From a bacterium (GTDB lineage: Bacteria; Cyanobacteriota; Vampirovibrionia; Obscuribacterales; JAKAZS01): a DNA stretch of 53,911 nt. Under the pieces are notes generated by a model, which ran no database searches, had not been told where the DNA came from, and was given only the letters and a program-made list of their open reading frames with translations. Position numbers and translations under genes: made by a program. The DNA lies in the NCBI GenBank assembly GCA_021815785.1, contig JAKAZS010000008.1:1-53911 (forward strand). Reading direction: 5' to 3'. How positions within the stretch are numbered: the stretch's first letter is position 1; each line of letters starts with the position of its first letter. This document shows, piece after piece, positions 17,984 to 26,333 of the stretch.

Positions 17984-18802
17984 ATGAATAATAATACAAT
18001 AAGTACGGCGATGATTGACATATTTCGAAATTGCCCTAGAGCATATTTTTTAGGACTATATTATGCTAAGTTTTCGGTTAATGAAAATACTAAACCGTTG
18101 ACAACTTTAAAAAAATGCTTGCTTCAGGGGATTGCTCATATAAACCTGCAAAATATTACTACTTTAGCCCAGGTGCAAAAATATGTTGGTAAATACTTTC
18201 CCGAATCCGTTTATAAATCGCGGCAATTAACTAGATCTCAGGCGACAGAGTCTTTTTTCTATGTTTACCATTGTTTAAAAAATTATTTAAATAATCAATA
18301 TATAATAGATGGTTTTGAAAAAGTTGGAGTGGCTGCTAAATTAAAATCTCGAGTTGCGCTTGCCCAAATTTATCTAGAAGATACGCTTGATTTAGTATTA
18401 TGGAATCCTAAAACCAAAACGCTTGAAGTGGTTGACTTTGTTACTAAAGCACCGAAATATTCCGATGGCACCTGGCCAAGTCTCGAAGATTTAGTTATGA
18501 CTTATTTAAGCCAGAAACTTAAACTTCATTATCCTTATGAAAATTTAATAATTACCAAATATACTTTATATAATAAAATGCCAGATGATATCAAGGCCTA
18601 CGTTAATCAAAATCTGATTACGGAAACGCAATTTGAACTGCATTACCCGCAATTAGTGCAAAATTTAATTCAAATGAATGATTTAACGAAGATAAAGGGG
18701 CAAGAATATAGTGAATTATTAAAGCAGCCTTGCGATTGTAAGCTTTGTTATACGTTTAATCAAAACTTAGCCAAAATGCGTAAGCATGAAATTTCGGCGT
18801 AA
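17984..18802 (+). CDS. PD-(D/E)XK nuclease-like protein with four-Cys staple
   Basis: The 272-residue protein resembles the PDDEXK_1 (AddB/Cas4-type) domain. Residues 12-24 (IDIFRNCPRAYFL) match the N-terminal Cys helix, TLDLVLW has a candidate metal Asp136, and LEVVDFVTK has Asp151. C-terminal cysteines 250, 252 and 255 (CDCKLC) with Cys17 match the arrangement that binds a 4Fe-4S cluster in AddB and Cas4. The catalytic Lys expected two residues after Asp151 is Val153, with Lys155 shifted, so the site may be altered or inactive. GGAAGGG upstream supports the start. No cas or recombination partners are adjacent. Assignment is by motif and is moderate. Confidence 0.6.
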   Translation: MNNNTISTAMIDIFRNCPRAYFLGLYYAKFSVNENTKPLTTLKKCLLQGIAHINLQNITTLAQVQKYVGKYFPESVYKSRQLTRSQATESFFYVYHCLKNYLNNQYIIDGFEKVGVAAKLKSRVALAQIYLEDTLDLVLWNPKTKTLEVVDFVTKAPKYSDGTWPSLEDLVMTYLSQKLKLHYPYENLIITKYTLYNKMPDDIKAYVNQNLITETQFELHYPQLVQNLIQMNDLTKIKGQEYSELLKQPCDCKLCYTFNQNLAKMRKHEISA

Positions 18803-18889
18803 AAAATTGGATTTTAATTAATATTTTAAGGCTTTAGCCATTTATACACTATTAATATAGTATAAGTAATTAATTTTAAGGAGATAAAA

Positions 18890-19330
18890 ATGGACAAAAA
18901 GAAAGTTCTTGAAGCTTTGAATTTGGATTTAGAGCATGAAATGTCAGCAATGATTAGATATTTACATCATTCATTTATTGTAACTGGTCCACTTCGAGGA
19001 TCATTAGTTTCAATGTTTCGAACCAAGGCTCGTGATTCAATGGATCATGCCATAAAACTTGGTGAAAAAATAACCGCTCTAGGTGGTCATCCATCAGTTA
19101 AAATTCAAGAAATTTATGAACCGGGTGATCAAACTATCGAAGAAATGTTAAAGGAAAATCTTGAATGCGAAAGACAGCATTTAGAAATGTATGAAAAACA
19201 ATTGAGTATTGTTCAAGACAATACCCCCTTACGATTAATGATGGAACAAGTAATTGTTGAAGAAGCTGCTCATATTGAAGATTTAGAAATGTATTTATGC
19301 GACAGTAGTAAAAAAATGGCTAAAGTCTAA
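18890..19330 (+). CDS. Ferritin-like di-iron protein (bacterioferritin family)
   Basis: The 146-residue all-helical protein has the spaced ligands of the ferritin-like four-helix bundle: LDLEHEMSAMIRYLHHS in helix A, RDSMDHAIKLGEKI in helix B, ENLECERQHLEMY in helix C and VEEAAHIEDLEMYL in helix D. Such proteins oxidise and store iron or remove peroxide. A Met is present but haem ligation as in true bacterioferritin is not certain. AAGGAG seven bases before the ATG sets the start. A strong intrinsic terminator follows, so it is monocistronic. Confidence 0.88.
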   Translation: MDKKKVLEALNLDLEHEMSAMIRYLHHSFIVTGPLRGSLVSMFRTKARDSMDHAIKLGEKITALGGHPSVKIQEIYEPGDQTIEEMLKENLECERQHLEMYEKQLSIVQDNTPLRLMMEQVIVEEAAHIEDLEMYLCDSSKKMAKV

Positions 19331-19367
19331 AATCCTTTATTTACTTAACCCTGTATAAATAGCTAAT

Positions 19368-19402
19368 AAAAAAATCAAGTTATAAATTAACTTGATTTTT
19401 TT
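19368..19402 (+). terminator. Intrinsic terminator after the ferritin-like gene
   Basis: A perfect 15-pair stem (19368-19382 with 19388-19402) with a 5-base loop is flanked by an A-run and ends in eight T. It is the clearest terminator in the window. Confidence 0.9.
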
Positions 19403-19448
19403 TATGTTATGCTTAATTTGATTTATATTTAACGGGAGAGGATTGTTT

Positions 19449-20744
19449 ATGAGTGTCAGTAACCCAAAAACTACTTTATTGATTTCACCAATTAAAGAAT
19501 TAATAAGTCCTCGATCTAATGATTATAACCCTATACTTGGTCAGGCAATGAATAATGTTAATATCATTAAAAATGGCGCCATAGCGGTTAGTGATCATAA
19601 AATTCTGGCTGTTGGTACGGCTGAAGCCGTTAATCAGGAAATTAAGGTTGACGAAAACACACAAATTATTAACGCTCAAAATAATCTAGTAATTCCCGGT
19701 TTTGTTGATCCACATACGCATCTGGTCTTTGCTGGCAATAGAGCAAATGAGTTTGTCCAAAGAAATCTAGGCAAAACCTATCAGGAAATTGCGGCTTTGG
19801 GTGGTGGTATTTTACATACGGTTGCTAAAACCAGAGACGCATCGCTTGACAATATTATTGAATTGGGACTAAATCGGCTTAAACTTATGTTAGCTACTGG
19901 TACTACAACTTGCGAAGTTAAAACTGGATATGGACTTGATACTATTAGTGAATTAAAACTATTAGAAGCTATTCTGAAATTAAATAAATTGCAACAAATT
20001 GATCTGATACCGACTTTTATGCCTGCTCATGCTATACCAGTTGGTTCGACTGAAACTGAATATACCAATGAAATAATCAATAAAATGTTAGCTCCAGCTA
20101 AAAAACTAATTTGCGATTACTATGATATTAATAAACCATATTTTACTGATGTTTTTTGTGATCAGGGCTATTTTGGTAAAGCTAGTACCATAAATATTAT
20201 GAAAAAATATTTGGCAGATGGTTTTCAAGGGAAGATTCATGCAAACGAGTTTGTAAATTTAAATGTTGTACCAGATGCGAGTAAACTTGGTATCAAAAGT
20301 TTTGATCATATGTTGAATGTTAATGATAGTGATATTAAAGCGTTAAAGAATTCTAGCTCAATAGCAGTTTTATTACCTGGCACGTCTTTTTTCTTGAATT
20401 TAGAAAGTCATGCTCCGGCTCGTAAATTAATTGAAAATTCTGTAGCTGTAGCAATTGGATCAGATTTTAATCCAGGATCTTGCCATATTTTTTCGATGCC
20501 ATTTATTTTTGGCCTGGCCTGTCTTAAATTAAAAATGACACCGCAAGAGGTCTTAACTGCTACAACATACAATGCAGCCTGTGCTGTTGGTGCGCAAGCT
20601 TATGTGGGGCAAATTGATATTGGCTTTAATGCTGATATCAATATTTTAAATTTAGAGTCACTTGAAGAAATTCCTTATAACCTAGCAATTAATCCAATAA
20701 GTCAGGTAATTAAAAATGGAAAGGTTGTATATACAAATAAATAA
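19449..20744 (+). CDS. hutI: Imidazolonepropionase
   Basis: This metal-dependent hydrolase of the amidohydrolase superfamily converts 4-imidazolone-5-propanoate to N-formimino-L-glutamate in histidine degradation. At about 431 residues it shows the metal motif FVDPHTHLVFAGNRANEF, then MPAHAIPVG, KIHANEFVN and the late Asp in AIGSDFNPG. The ATG at 19449 follows GAGG by seven bases; an in-frame TTG at 19443 is less likely. No hutH, hutU or hutG is adjacent, so the rest of the pathway must lie elsewhere. Confidence 0.95.
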   Translation: MSVSNPKTTLLISPIKELISPRSNDYNPILGQAMNNVNIIKNGAIAVSDHKILAVGTAEAVNQEIKVDENTQIINAQNNLVIPGFVDPHTHLVFAGNRANEFVQRNLGKTYQEIAALGGGILHTVAKTRDASLDNIIELGLNRLKLMLATGTTTCEVKTGYGLDTISELKLLEAILKLNKLQQIDLIPTFMPAHAIPVGSTETEYTNEIINKMLAPAKKLICDYYDINKPYFTDVFCDQGYFGKASTINIMKKYLADGFQGKIHANEFVNLNVVPDASKLGIKSFDHMLNVNDSDIKALKNSSSIAVLLPGTSFFLNLESHAPARKLIENSVAVAIGSDFNPGSCHIFSMPFIFGLACLKLKMTPQEVLTATTYNAACAVGAQAYVGQIDIGFNADINILNLESLEEIPYNLAINPISQVIKNGKVVYTNK

Positions 20745-20762
20745 TTTTTTTTCAAAAACCCC

Positions 20763-20790
20763 TTTACTTATTTTATAAGTAGTATATAAT
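20763..20790 (+). promoter_or_regulatory. Promoter for the 20900-21316 gene
   Basis: TTTACT (20763-20768) and a perfect TATAAT (20785-20790) are separated by 16 bases. Transcription would begin near 20797, directly at the first leader dyad. Confidence 0.55.
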
Positions 20791-20801
20791 TTGAGAGTTG
20801 C

Positions 20802-20882
20802 CACCATAGTGGCATGGTGTCAAAAATTATTAAAGATAGAAATTGTATATTTAAAAAGCACCATATTTGAGTATGGTATCAA
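20802..20882 (+). promoter_or_regulatory. Leader with two related dyads
   Basis: Two copies of the pattern CACCATA-N(5 or 7)-ATGGTRTCAA lie at 20802-20823 and 20859-20882. Each can fold through CACCAT/ATGGTG or ACCATA/TATGGT pairs, and the first also through GCCAC/GTGGC. They sit in the untranslated leader 18 bases before the ATG at 20900, so they could be RNA structures or tandem operators. No known riboswitch is recognised. Confidence 0.45.
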
Positions 20883-20899
20883 GTGTTTAAGGGGGATTA

Positions 20900-21316
20900 A
20901 TGTCGGAATTAAGAAAGAATGTCGTAGGCGAAAACAGCTCATCTCTAAGTCTAGATGGGTTTGAAGGTATTTATAGTGAAAATCAGTCAACCGGTATAAC
21001 TTATCAAGCCAGTGATGATATGCTTAATGAACTAAATCAGCAACTCACTAATTTATCACAAAGGCTTACTGATTTAGTATCTTTGGGCATTGATCAAAGA
21101 ATGGAAATTGCGAAATTAGGCACTCAGATTATTGACAATCAACGTCAGTTAGTAGCAGCTCAGCAAATACTTATTCGCCTAATGGATAGATCAATTGACC
21201 TTACCCGACATATAAGTTATATCGAAGAACGGTTACCAGCTTTGATGGAATTGCCAAAAATTGTTGAAGCTTTAAAAGATAGGCTCGTACAAGTTGAAGG
21301 GATTGAGATTCGTTAA
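20900..21316 (+). CDS. Small coiled-coil protein of unknown function
   Basis: This 138-residue soluble protein is not recognised. Residues 1-40 are Ser/Gly/Asn-rich and probably disordered. Residues about 40-137 form a long Leu/Ile heptad-like helix (NELNQQLTNLSQRLTDLV... then LIRLMDRSIDLTRHI), a strong coiled-coil pattern. A G-run five bases before the ATG acts as ribosome site. It has its own promoter and leader, and two hairpins follow it, so it is likely a separate, possibly highly regulated, structural or adaptor protein. Confidence 0.75.
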   Translation: MSELRKNVVGENSSSLSLDGFEGIYSENQSTGITYQASDDMLNELNQQLTNLSQRLTDLVSLGIDQRMEIAKLGTQIIDNQRQLVAAQQILIRLMDRSIDLTRHISYIEERLPALMELPKIVEALKDRLVQVEGIEIR

Positions 21317-21325
21317 AATAAATTA

Positions 21326-21359
21326 ATTTAATTGTCCTGCGTAATTCTGGCAATTAAAT
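21326..21359 (+). terminator. Hairpin just after the coiled-coil gene
   Basis: Nine-base arms (21326-21334 and 21351-21359) enclose a 16-base loop, ten bases past the stop at 21316. It has no T-run. It may assist termination with the larger hairpin downstream. Confidence 0.35.
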
Positions 21360-21386
21360 CAGTTAAATATTGATGCCTTTAGTTCT

Positions 21387-21441
21387 ATAGCTATTTACAA
21401 CTTATATAAGAAATGTTTTAATATAAGTTGTAAATAGCTAT
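21387..21441. repeat. Perfect 21-bp inverted repeat
   Basis: Arms 21387-21407 and 21421-21441 are exact reverse complements with a 13-base loop. This is the longest perfect dyad noticed in the window. It lies between the coiled-coil gene and the His-rich membrane protein. It could be a terminator without a T-run, an RNA stability element or a small transposon-like remnant. Confidence 0.7.
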
Positions 21442-21542
21442 TTGTTTCAATAATTCATATTCATTTATTTTATAATTTAGCTATAAATAGCCGAAGATCT
21501 GTCAATCAGTTTGTATCAATCAATGATTAATGGTTAATAAAT

Positions 21543-22241
21543 ATGAGTAGTGGTTTTATGCATGGCGGTCAGCATCATGGTGGGGGTCACCATGGTGGAC
21601 ATCATGGGGGTCATAGTGGCGCTGCTACACCAGGCCATCATAGTATTATTGCGCAACTTTTAGGTATCCATAACCATCATCATATTCTTCATGCCCAAAG
21701 TGGTAATCCTCATGGCTTGCCAATGGGTGTGTTGCCCGGGATAAGACTTGGACTGTTACTAGAAGGTATTACGTTATCGCCCGGGTTTTTATTTTTTGTA
21801 CTTTTTTCAGGCTTGATTGGTTATTTGTTTTTTATTCATTGGTTAAGCCGTCATGATCCGCTTGCGGCTCGTGTAATGCAAAGTCATGGTCAAAGTATGG
21901 TTAATCCATTGGATTCTAGCATAGTTAAAGGGACGCTGGACGCTTATCCCATTAAAACTAATCCTAATGGATCTTATGTTTATGTGCCAGGGACTAATTT
22001 ACCCTCAAAATTTATCGTCAGTCCTGGTTTTAATTTTAATAGTCCAAACCATCCAACAGCCCAAAATTTTGGCCAAGAAGCTTTTCGCTTTGTTAAACCA
22101 ACGCAAAATCCATTAATGATTGGCAATTCAATTTCCAATGAATTTAATTTTAAAACCAATGATCATAATTCTATTTACTATCGTCAGAATGCCAAGGTTC
22201 TTCCTAATTCAGCCCGTTTTAAAGCTATAGTTTCCCGGTAA
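21543..22241 (+). CDS. His/Gly-rich membrane protein of unknown function
   Basis: The 232-residue protein begins with a dense His/Gly cluster (residues 7-33, repeated HHGG), which could bind metal such as Ni, Cu or Zn. A hydrophobic region at about 66-100 (GLLLEGITLSPGFLFFVLFSGLIGYLFF) holds one or two spans, and the C-terminal half is polar and Asn/Pro-rich. No Shine-Dalgarno sequence is seen. The next gene starts 5 bases after its stop, so the two form a pair. Neither is a known family to me. Confidence 0.65.
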   Translation: MSSGFMHGGQHHGGGHHGGHHGGHSGAATPGHHSIIAQLLGIHNHHHILHAQSGNPHGLPMGVLPGIRLGLLLEGITLSPGFLFFVLFSGLIGYLFFIHWLSRHDPLAARVMQSHGQSMVNPLDSSIVKGTLDAYPIKTNPNGSYVYVPGTNLPSKFIVSPGFNFNSPNHPTAQNFGQEAFRFVKPTQNPLMIGNSISNEFNFKTNDHNSIYYRQNAKVLPNSARFKAIVSR

Positions 22242-22246
22242 CCAAA

Positions 22247-22771
22247 ATGTTTATTTTTATGTTTGGACTTGATCTTTTACCTCTAAATCGGTCAACTTGT
22301 ACTGCTGATTTTGGTGACCTTAATATTATGTCCAAGACCCAAATGCAAATTTTAATTAATAACCCTGCCCAAAAGATTTTGAAGCTTTATTTTATAGCAA
22401 ATGACCAGGATAAACAAAATCATAATTCGGTATGGCCTTCTAATAATGTGCTAAAGTCACATATAAAACCTGTAACCTCTGATAACAACTCGCTAACGAC
22501 AGTTAAAGCACTTAAAGTTAAGCCATCGGTTCAAACCAAGTCGACTCAGTCTAAGGTTAATCAACTCAGTCATAAATTATCAAATCCCGGAATTGTACAG
22601 GGCAATAATGCTAATAATTTTATTGATTCAGGAAATATGTTCACTAAAGATTCAATAAATCAGTTTAACAATTTAGATAGAGGTGCACCGGTTAAACAGC
22701 AAAAAGGTGTATTTAGTAAACTTAGACATGGCTTTAAACATCTGACTAAAGATATGTCGAAAGAGTTTTAA
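22247..22771 (+). CDS. Polar Lys/Ser/Asn-rich protein of unknown function
   Basis: The 174-residue protein starts 5 bases after the His-rich gene and is probably translated with it. The N-terminus (MFIFMFGLDLLP) is mildly hydrophobic. Residues about 60-150 are low-complexity and basic (repeated VKPSVQTKSTQSKVNQ-like sequence), ending KLRHGFKHLTKDMSKEF. No domain is recognised. It may be a partner of the upstream membrane protein. Confidence 0.55.
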   Translation: MFIFMFGLDLLPLNRSTCTADFGDLNIMSKTQMQILINNPAQKILKLYFIANDQDKQNHNSVWPSNNVLKSHIKPVTSDNNSLTTVKALKVKPSVQTKSTQSKVNQLSHKLSNPGIVQGNNANNFIDSGNMFTKDSINQFNNLDRGAPVKQQKGVFSKLRHGFKHLTKDMSKEF

Positions 22772-22829
22772 ACGTTAGAGAACAATTGAATTTTAGCAAG
22801 GCATTTATAATTTTATCGGGTAACAAATT

Positions 22830-23846
22830 TTGGCCAAAACTTCAACAATCTGGAAATCATCAGCTAATCTAACTGAATTATATAAATTAATTCAACTGGA
22901 AATGGAATCTGTTGAATTATTATTGGCTTCGAATCTTATTGATGACAATGTTTATATTCGTGAATTATTAGGCCAAATTTTTCAAAGTGGTGGTAAAAGA
23001 CTAAGACCCATGGTTGCTATTTTAGCTTCCTATGCTAGTTTGCCTCAGCCAGAGTTGTCTCGTAATCATATTATTCATGCGGCTTTATCTGAGTTGATTC
23101 ATACGGCTAGTTTGGTTCATGATGATGTTATTGATAATTCTAACCTACGTCGAGGTAAAGCAACTTTAAATAGTGAAAAAAATGATAAAGTTGCGGTATT
23201 AATGGGTGATTTATTATTTGCCCAAGCCTCGGTATGTTTAAGTAGGCTTATGCATCCAGAAATTGTTGGTATATATGGCCAAGTCTTAGGTGATCTTTGT
23301 GCTGGCGAAATAAAACAAATGCTTAACGCTTTTAATACTAATATTACCATTGATACCTATATTCAAAAATCAATCGGCAAAACTGCAACTTTATTTGAGG
23401 CAGCAAGTTGCGGTGGTAGTATCCTAAATCAGGTTAATAATTCACTAGTGCTTGATTTAAAGGCTTATGGCTTAAACCTTGGTATTTGTTTTCAAATTAT
23501 TGATGATTTGCTGGATATTTTAGGTAAAGCTAGTGAATTAGGTAAACCTTTAGGTAGTGATTTGCAAAATGGCGTAATTACGGCACCAACAATTTATGTA
23601 TTACAGCAAGATCATGGCGATAGCCTTAAACTAAAAGAATTAATTCAGAAACGGTTAGTTAATGAACCAGCTGGATTAGCAGAAGCTATGACAATAATTA
23701 AAAATAATAAAGGTATCGAGTCAACTATCGATTTGGCTAATAAATATGCTGACTTAAGTCTAAAAAGTCTTCATAATCTAAGTGTTTCACCATATAAAGA
23801 TGCCTTAGAAACAATTGTTCACCAAGTAATTCAACAGATAAACTAA
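22830..23846 (+). CDS. Long-chain trans-polyprenyl diphosphate synthase
   Basis: It condenses isopentenyl diphosphate units onto an allylic primer, probably making the side chain of a respiratory quinone. The 338-residue protein has the first Asp-rich motif in LVHDDVIDNS, GGKRLRP before it, and the second Asp-rich motif in FQIIDDLLDIL. The residues before the first motif are small (HTAS), consistent with a long-chain product. The start is a TTG with a weak GGG upstream; the N-terminus from it matches the family. The stop is three bases before the next gene, linking it with cytochrome c maturation genes. Confidence 0.92.
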   Translation: MAKTSTIWKSSANLTELYKLIQLEMESVELLLASNLIDDNVYIRELLGQIFQSGGKRLRPMVAILASYASLPQPELSRNHIIHAALSELIHTASLVHDDVIDNSNLRRGKATLNSEKNDKVAVLMGDLLFAQASVCLSRLMHPEIVGIYGQVLGDLCAGEIKQMLNAFNTNITIDTYIQKSIGKTATLFEAASCGGSILNQVNNSLVLDLKAYGLNLGICFQIIDDLLDILGKASELGKPLGSDLQNGVITAPTIYVLQQDHGDSLKLKELIQKRLVNEPAGLAEAMTIIKNNKGIESTIDLANKYADLSLKSLHNLSVSPYKDALETIVHQVIQQIN

Positions 23847-23849
23847 AAA

Positions 23850-25256
23850 ATGACTATTAAATCAAATTATTTAAATCAGTATAAAAATATTTTTGGTAAA
23901 TTATTTAAAACCAATGTTTTTGCTTCGGTCAAACTTACGATATTTCTAATGTCAACACTTACGGGTATTATTTTAATTGGCGCCTGGTGTCCACAAAAAT
24001 CGCAGGTAGGCATGGAAAAGGTAACTGAGCAATTTGGTGAACAAAATGCGCTGTTTCTCGATAAACTTGGTATTACGGATATCTTTCATAGTAATTTTTT
24101 CTTAACCGTTATTGCTTTGTTGACCATTAATATGATTGCCTGTAGTATGCAACGAGTGTTTCCTAAATATAAATTATATAAAAAACCGTTGTTGTTTTTT
24201 AATGCTAAGCAGATTAGTAAAATGCCTTATGTTGAAATGGGTGAATTCTCTGGTATTACGCCAGTTCAGGCTATAGATAGACTGAAAATTTACCTTGAAA
24301 AAAAGTTTTATAAAGTAAATGTAAATGGACAGCAACTAAATGCTCAAGGCGGTAAAATCAGTAAATTCGCAGCTAGTGTTACGCATGTTGGCTTGTTAAG
24401 CCTTTTGTTTGGGGTAACAATTACCTCTTGGACAGGATTTAGTGGTATTGAACCAGTTGGCATTGGTCAGGATCTTGATTTTTCTGGCAGTGAACATGCT
24501 AATTACTGGTTTGGACATTTACCAAATTTTAAGGTTAGATTAAATTCAACCAGTAAGGAAAGTTATGCAAGTGGCCAAGTTAAACAATGGTATAGTAATT
24601 TAAGTGTAATTGACAACACCGGAAAAGTTGTCCAGAATCAAACTATCAGTGTTAATGAACCATTATCCTATCATGGCGTAGATGTTTACCAGTCTAACTG
24701 GGGTCTTAATTCAGCCCAAATTAGTTTTAATGGTAATAAGCGCAAATTAATGCTGAGACCAATGGGAGCTATCTGGGCTGCCTTTTTGCCGATTGAAGCC
24801 GACACAATACTTATAATGTCTTTTAAAAATGAAAAAGAACCATTAAAATTGTTTGCTAAACGTGAAGAATGGTCTGCGCCAAAATTAATTACCCAAATTC
24901 CTTTACACGGTAGTGTAAATTTAGGCAGTGTTAAAGTTACTTATGACAAAATTAATCCTGTTTCCGGTTTGCAGTATAAAAGTGACCCGGGGCTACCTAT
25001 AGTTTATTTTGCTTTTGGCTTTATTATTTTAGGTGTAATGATGGCTACATTACCTTATAGTGAACTTTATGTTTGTATCGATAACAGTGAAGATGAAAAT
25101 AAGAAAATTATCATTGGCGGAATTTGTCCAAAGGCACCTAGTCAATTTAAAAATTTATTAAATTTACTGCTAAACAGCTTGCCAGAATCTAGTAAAATAG
25201 GTCAAAATAATAAGAGTACTCAAAGTAATTTAGCTTCAAGTCTAATTTCCCAATAA
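23850..25256 (+). CDS. ccs1: Cytochrome c biogenesis protein Ccs1/ResB
   Basis: This is a membrane subunit of the System II haem export and ligation complex, which works with CcsA to attach haem to apocytochromes c outside the membrane. The 468-residue protein has three N-terminal spans (about 25-45, 82-102, 172-192), a large extracytoplasmic domain with VNEPLSYHGVDVYQSNW, and a last span at about 390-412, the ResB layout. It begins three bases after the prenyl synthase stop and is followed by ccsA. This tandem is typical of Cyanobacteria, Gram-positives and others with System II. Confidence 0.93.
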   Translation: MTIKSNYLNQYKNIFGKLFKTNVFASVKLTIFLMSTLTGIILIGAWCPQKSQVGMEKVTEQFGEQNALFLDKLGITDIFHSNFFLTVIALLTINMIACSMQRVFPKYKLYKKPLLFFNAKQISKMPYVEMGEFSGITPVQAIDRLKIYLEKKFYKVNVNGQQLNAQGGKISKFAASVTHVGLLSLLFGVTITSWTGFSGIEPVGIGQDLDFSGSEHANYWFGHLPNFKVRLNSTSKESYASGQVKQWYSNLSVIDNTGKVVQNQTISVNEPLSYHGVDVYQSNWGLNSAQISFNGNKRKLMLRPMGAIWAAFLPIEADTILIMSFKNEKEPLKLFAKREEWSAPKLITQIPLHGSVNLGSVKVTYDKINPVSGLQYKSDPGLPIVYFAFGFIILGVMMATLPYSELYVCIDNSEDENKKIIIGGICPKAPSQFKNLLNLLLNSLPESSKIGQNNKSTQSNLASSLISQ

Positions 25257-25298
25257 TTAGCTGTACACGTAAAAATCCAATGGATACGAGGAAAAACA

Positions 25299-26297
25299 AT
25301 GCAAGCTTGGCAAATTGCCTTAACTAATACGGCTGGAATTTCATCATTTTTAAGCCTGTGGGCCTTTATTCTATCCTATGGTTTTAAACAGTTAAATAGT
25401 TTATTATGTAAAGCAGCTAGCTGGATTATGAGTATTGGTTTTATTGCGTTGACTTTAGCCATAATCATTCGGGGAATTGAAGCACAACGCTTTCCTTTAA
25501 GTAATCTCTATGAATCCATTTTATGGTTTGCTTGGTCGGTAATGGGCAGTTACCTTGCTTTAGCTAAATTCTATAATATCAAGCAATTTGGTAGTTTGGC
25601 CTGTATGTTAGCTTTGACGATGTTTCTATATGGTAGCTGGCTACCATTGTCGCAACATGAAATTTCACCTTTAGTCCCAGCTTTGGTTAGTTATTGGCGC
25701 CAAATCCATATTCCACCTTTAATAATTTCTTATGCTTTGTTTTTTGTCTCAGGACTAGCTGCCTTTGCCCAATTGTTTTATTCGGGTAGAATTGTAAGTC
25801 TATGTATAATGGCTTTAACGGTAATTTTGGCTGCTAGTGCCATTGGTTTAGGCACTTATTCTTCGGTTGAAAGTTATATCTTACAGATACTGTTTGTCGG
25901 ATCTAGTGTAATTGGCTCTTATTTGGGTTTTAAAAATACGAATAAGGAAATGCCCCGCTTTGTAAATAAAAACCAGGCTAGTCTCTATGAAGATATAACC
26001 TATCGCTGTGTTACAGTAGGCTTTCCGTTATTGACTTTTGGTATTATAACTGGTGGCTTATGGGCTAATCATGCCTGGGGGACATACTGGTCCTGGGATC
26101 CTAAGGAATCAATGGCTTTAGCTACGTGGCTATCTTATGCAGCTTTCATCCATCTGAAAATTCATCGTGAATGTAAAAATAACACTTTGTCAATTGTGGC
26201 AATAATTGGCTTATTAGTTACGATGCTTACTTATCTTGGCTTTAATAGCCTTGGTTTTGGTGGGTTACATAGTTATGGTCGCTTTAAAGATATGTAA
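25299..26297 (+). CDS. ccsA: Cytochrome c biogenesis protein CcsA
   Basis: This is the haem-handling membrane subunit of System II. The 332-residue polytopic protein has about eight spans and the tryptophan-rich WWD motif WANHAWGTYWSWDPKES near residue 255, which holds haem, and conserved His residues nearby (HLKIH, GLHSYGRF). GAGG upstream supports the ATG. It is co-directional with ccs1 42 bases earlier, so both subunits of the synthase are present and cytochrome c respiration is expected. Confidence 0.95.
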   Translation: MQAWQIALTNTAGISSFLSLWAFILSYGFKQLNSLLCKAASWIMSIGFIALTLAIIIRGIEAQRFPLSNLYESILWFAWSVMGSYLALAKFYNIKQFGSLACMLALTMFLYGSWLPLSQHEISPLVPALVSYWRQIHIPPLIISYALFFVSGLAAFAQLFYSGRIVSLCIMALTVILAASAIGLGTYSSVESYILQILFVGSSVIGSYLGFKNTNKEMPRFVNKNQASLYEDITYRCVTVGFPLLTFGIITGGLWANHAWGTYWSWDPKESMALATWLSYAAFIHLKIHRECKNNTLSIVAIIGLLVTMLTYLGFNSLGFGGLHSYGRFKDM

Positions 26298-26333
26298 GTT
26301 AAATTTATCAGCACTCATTGGCGTTTTGTTGGT

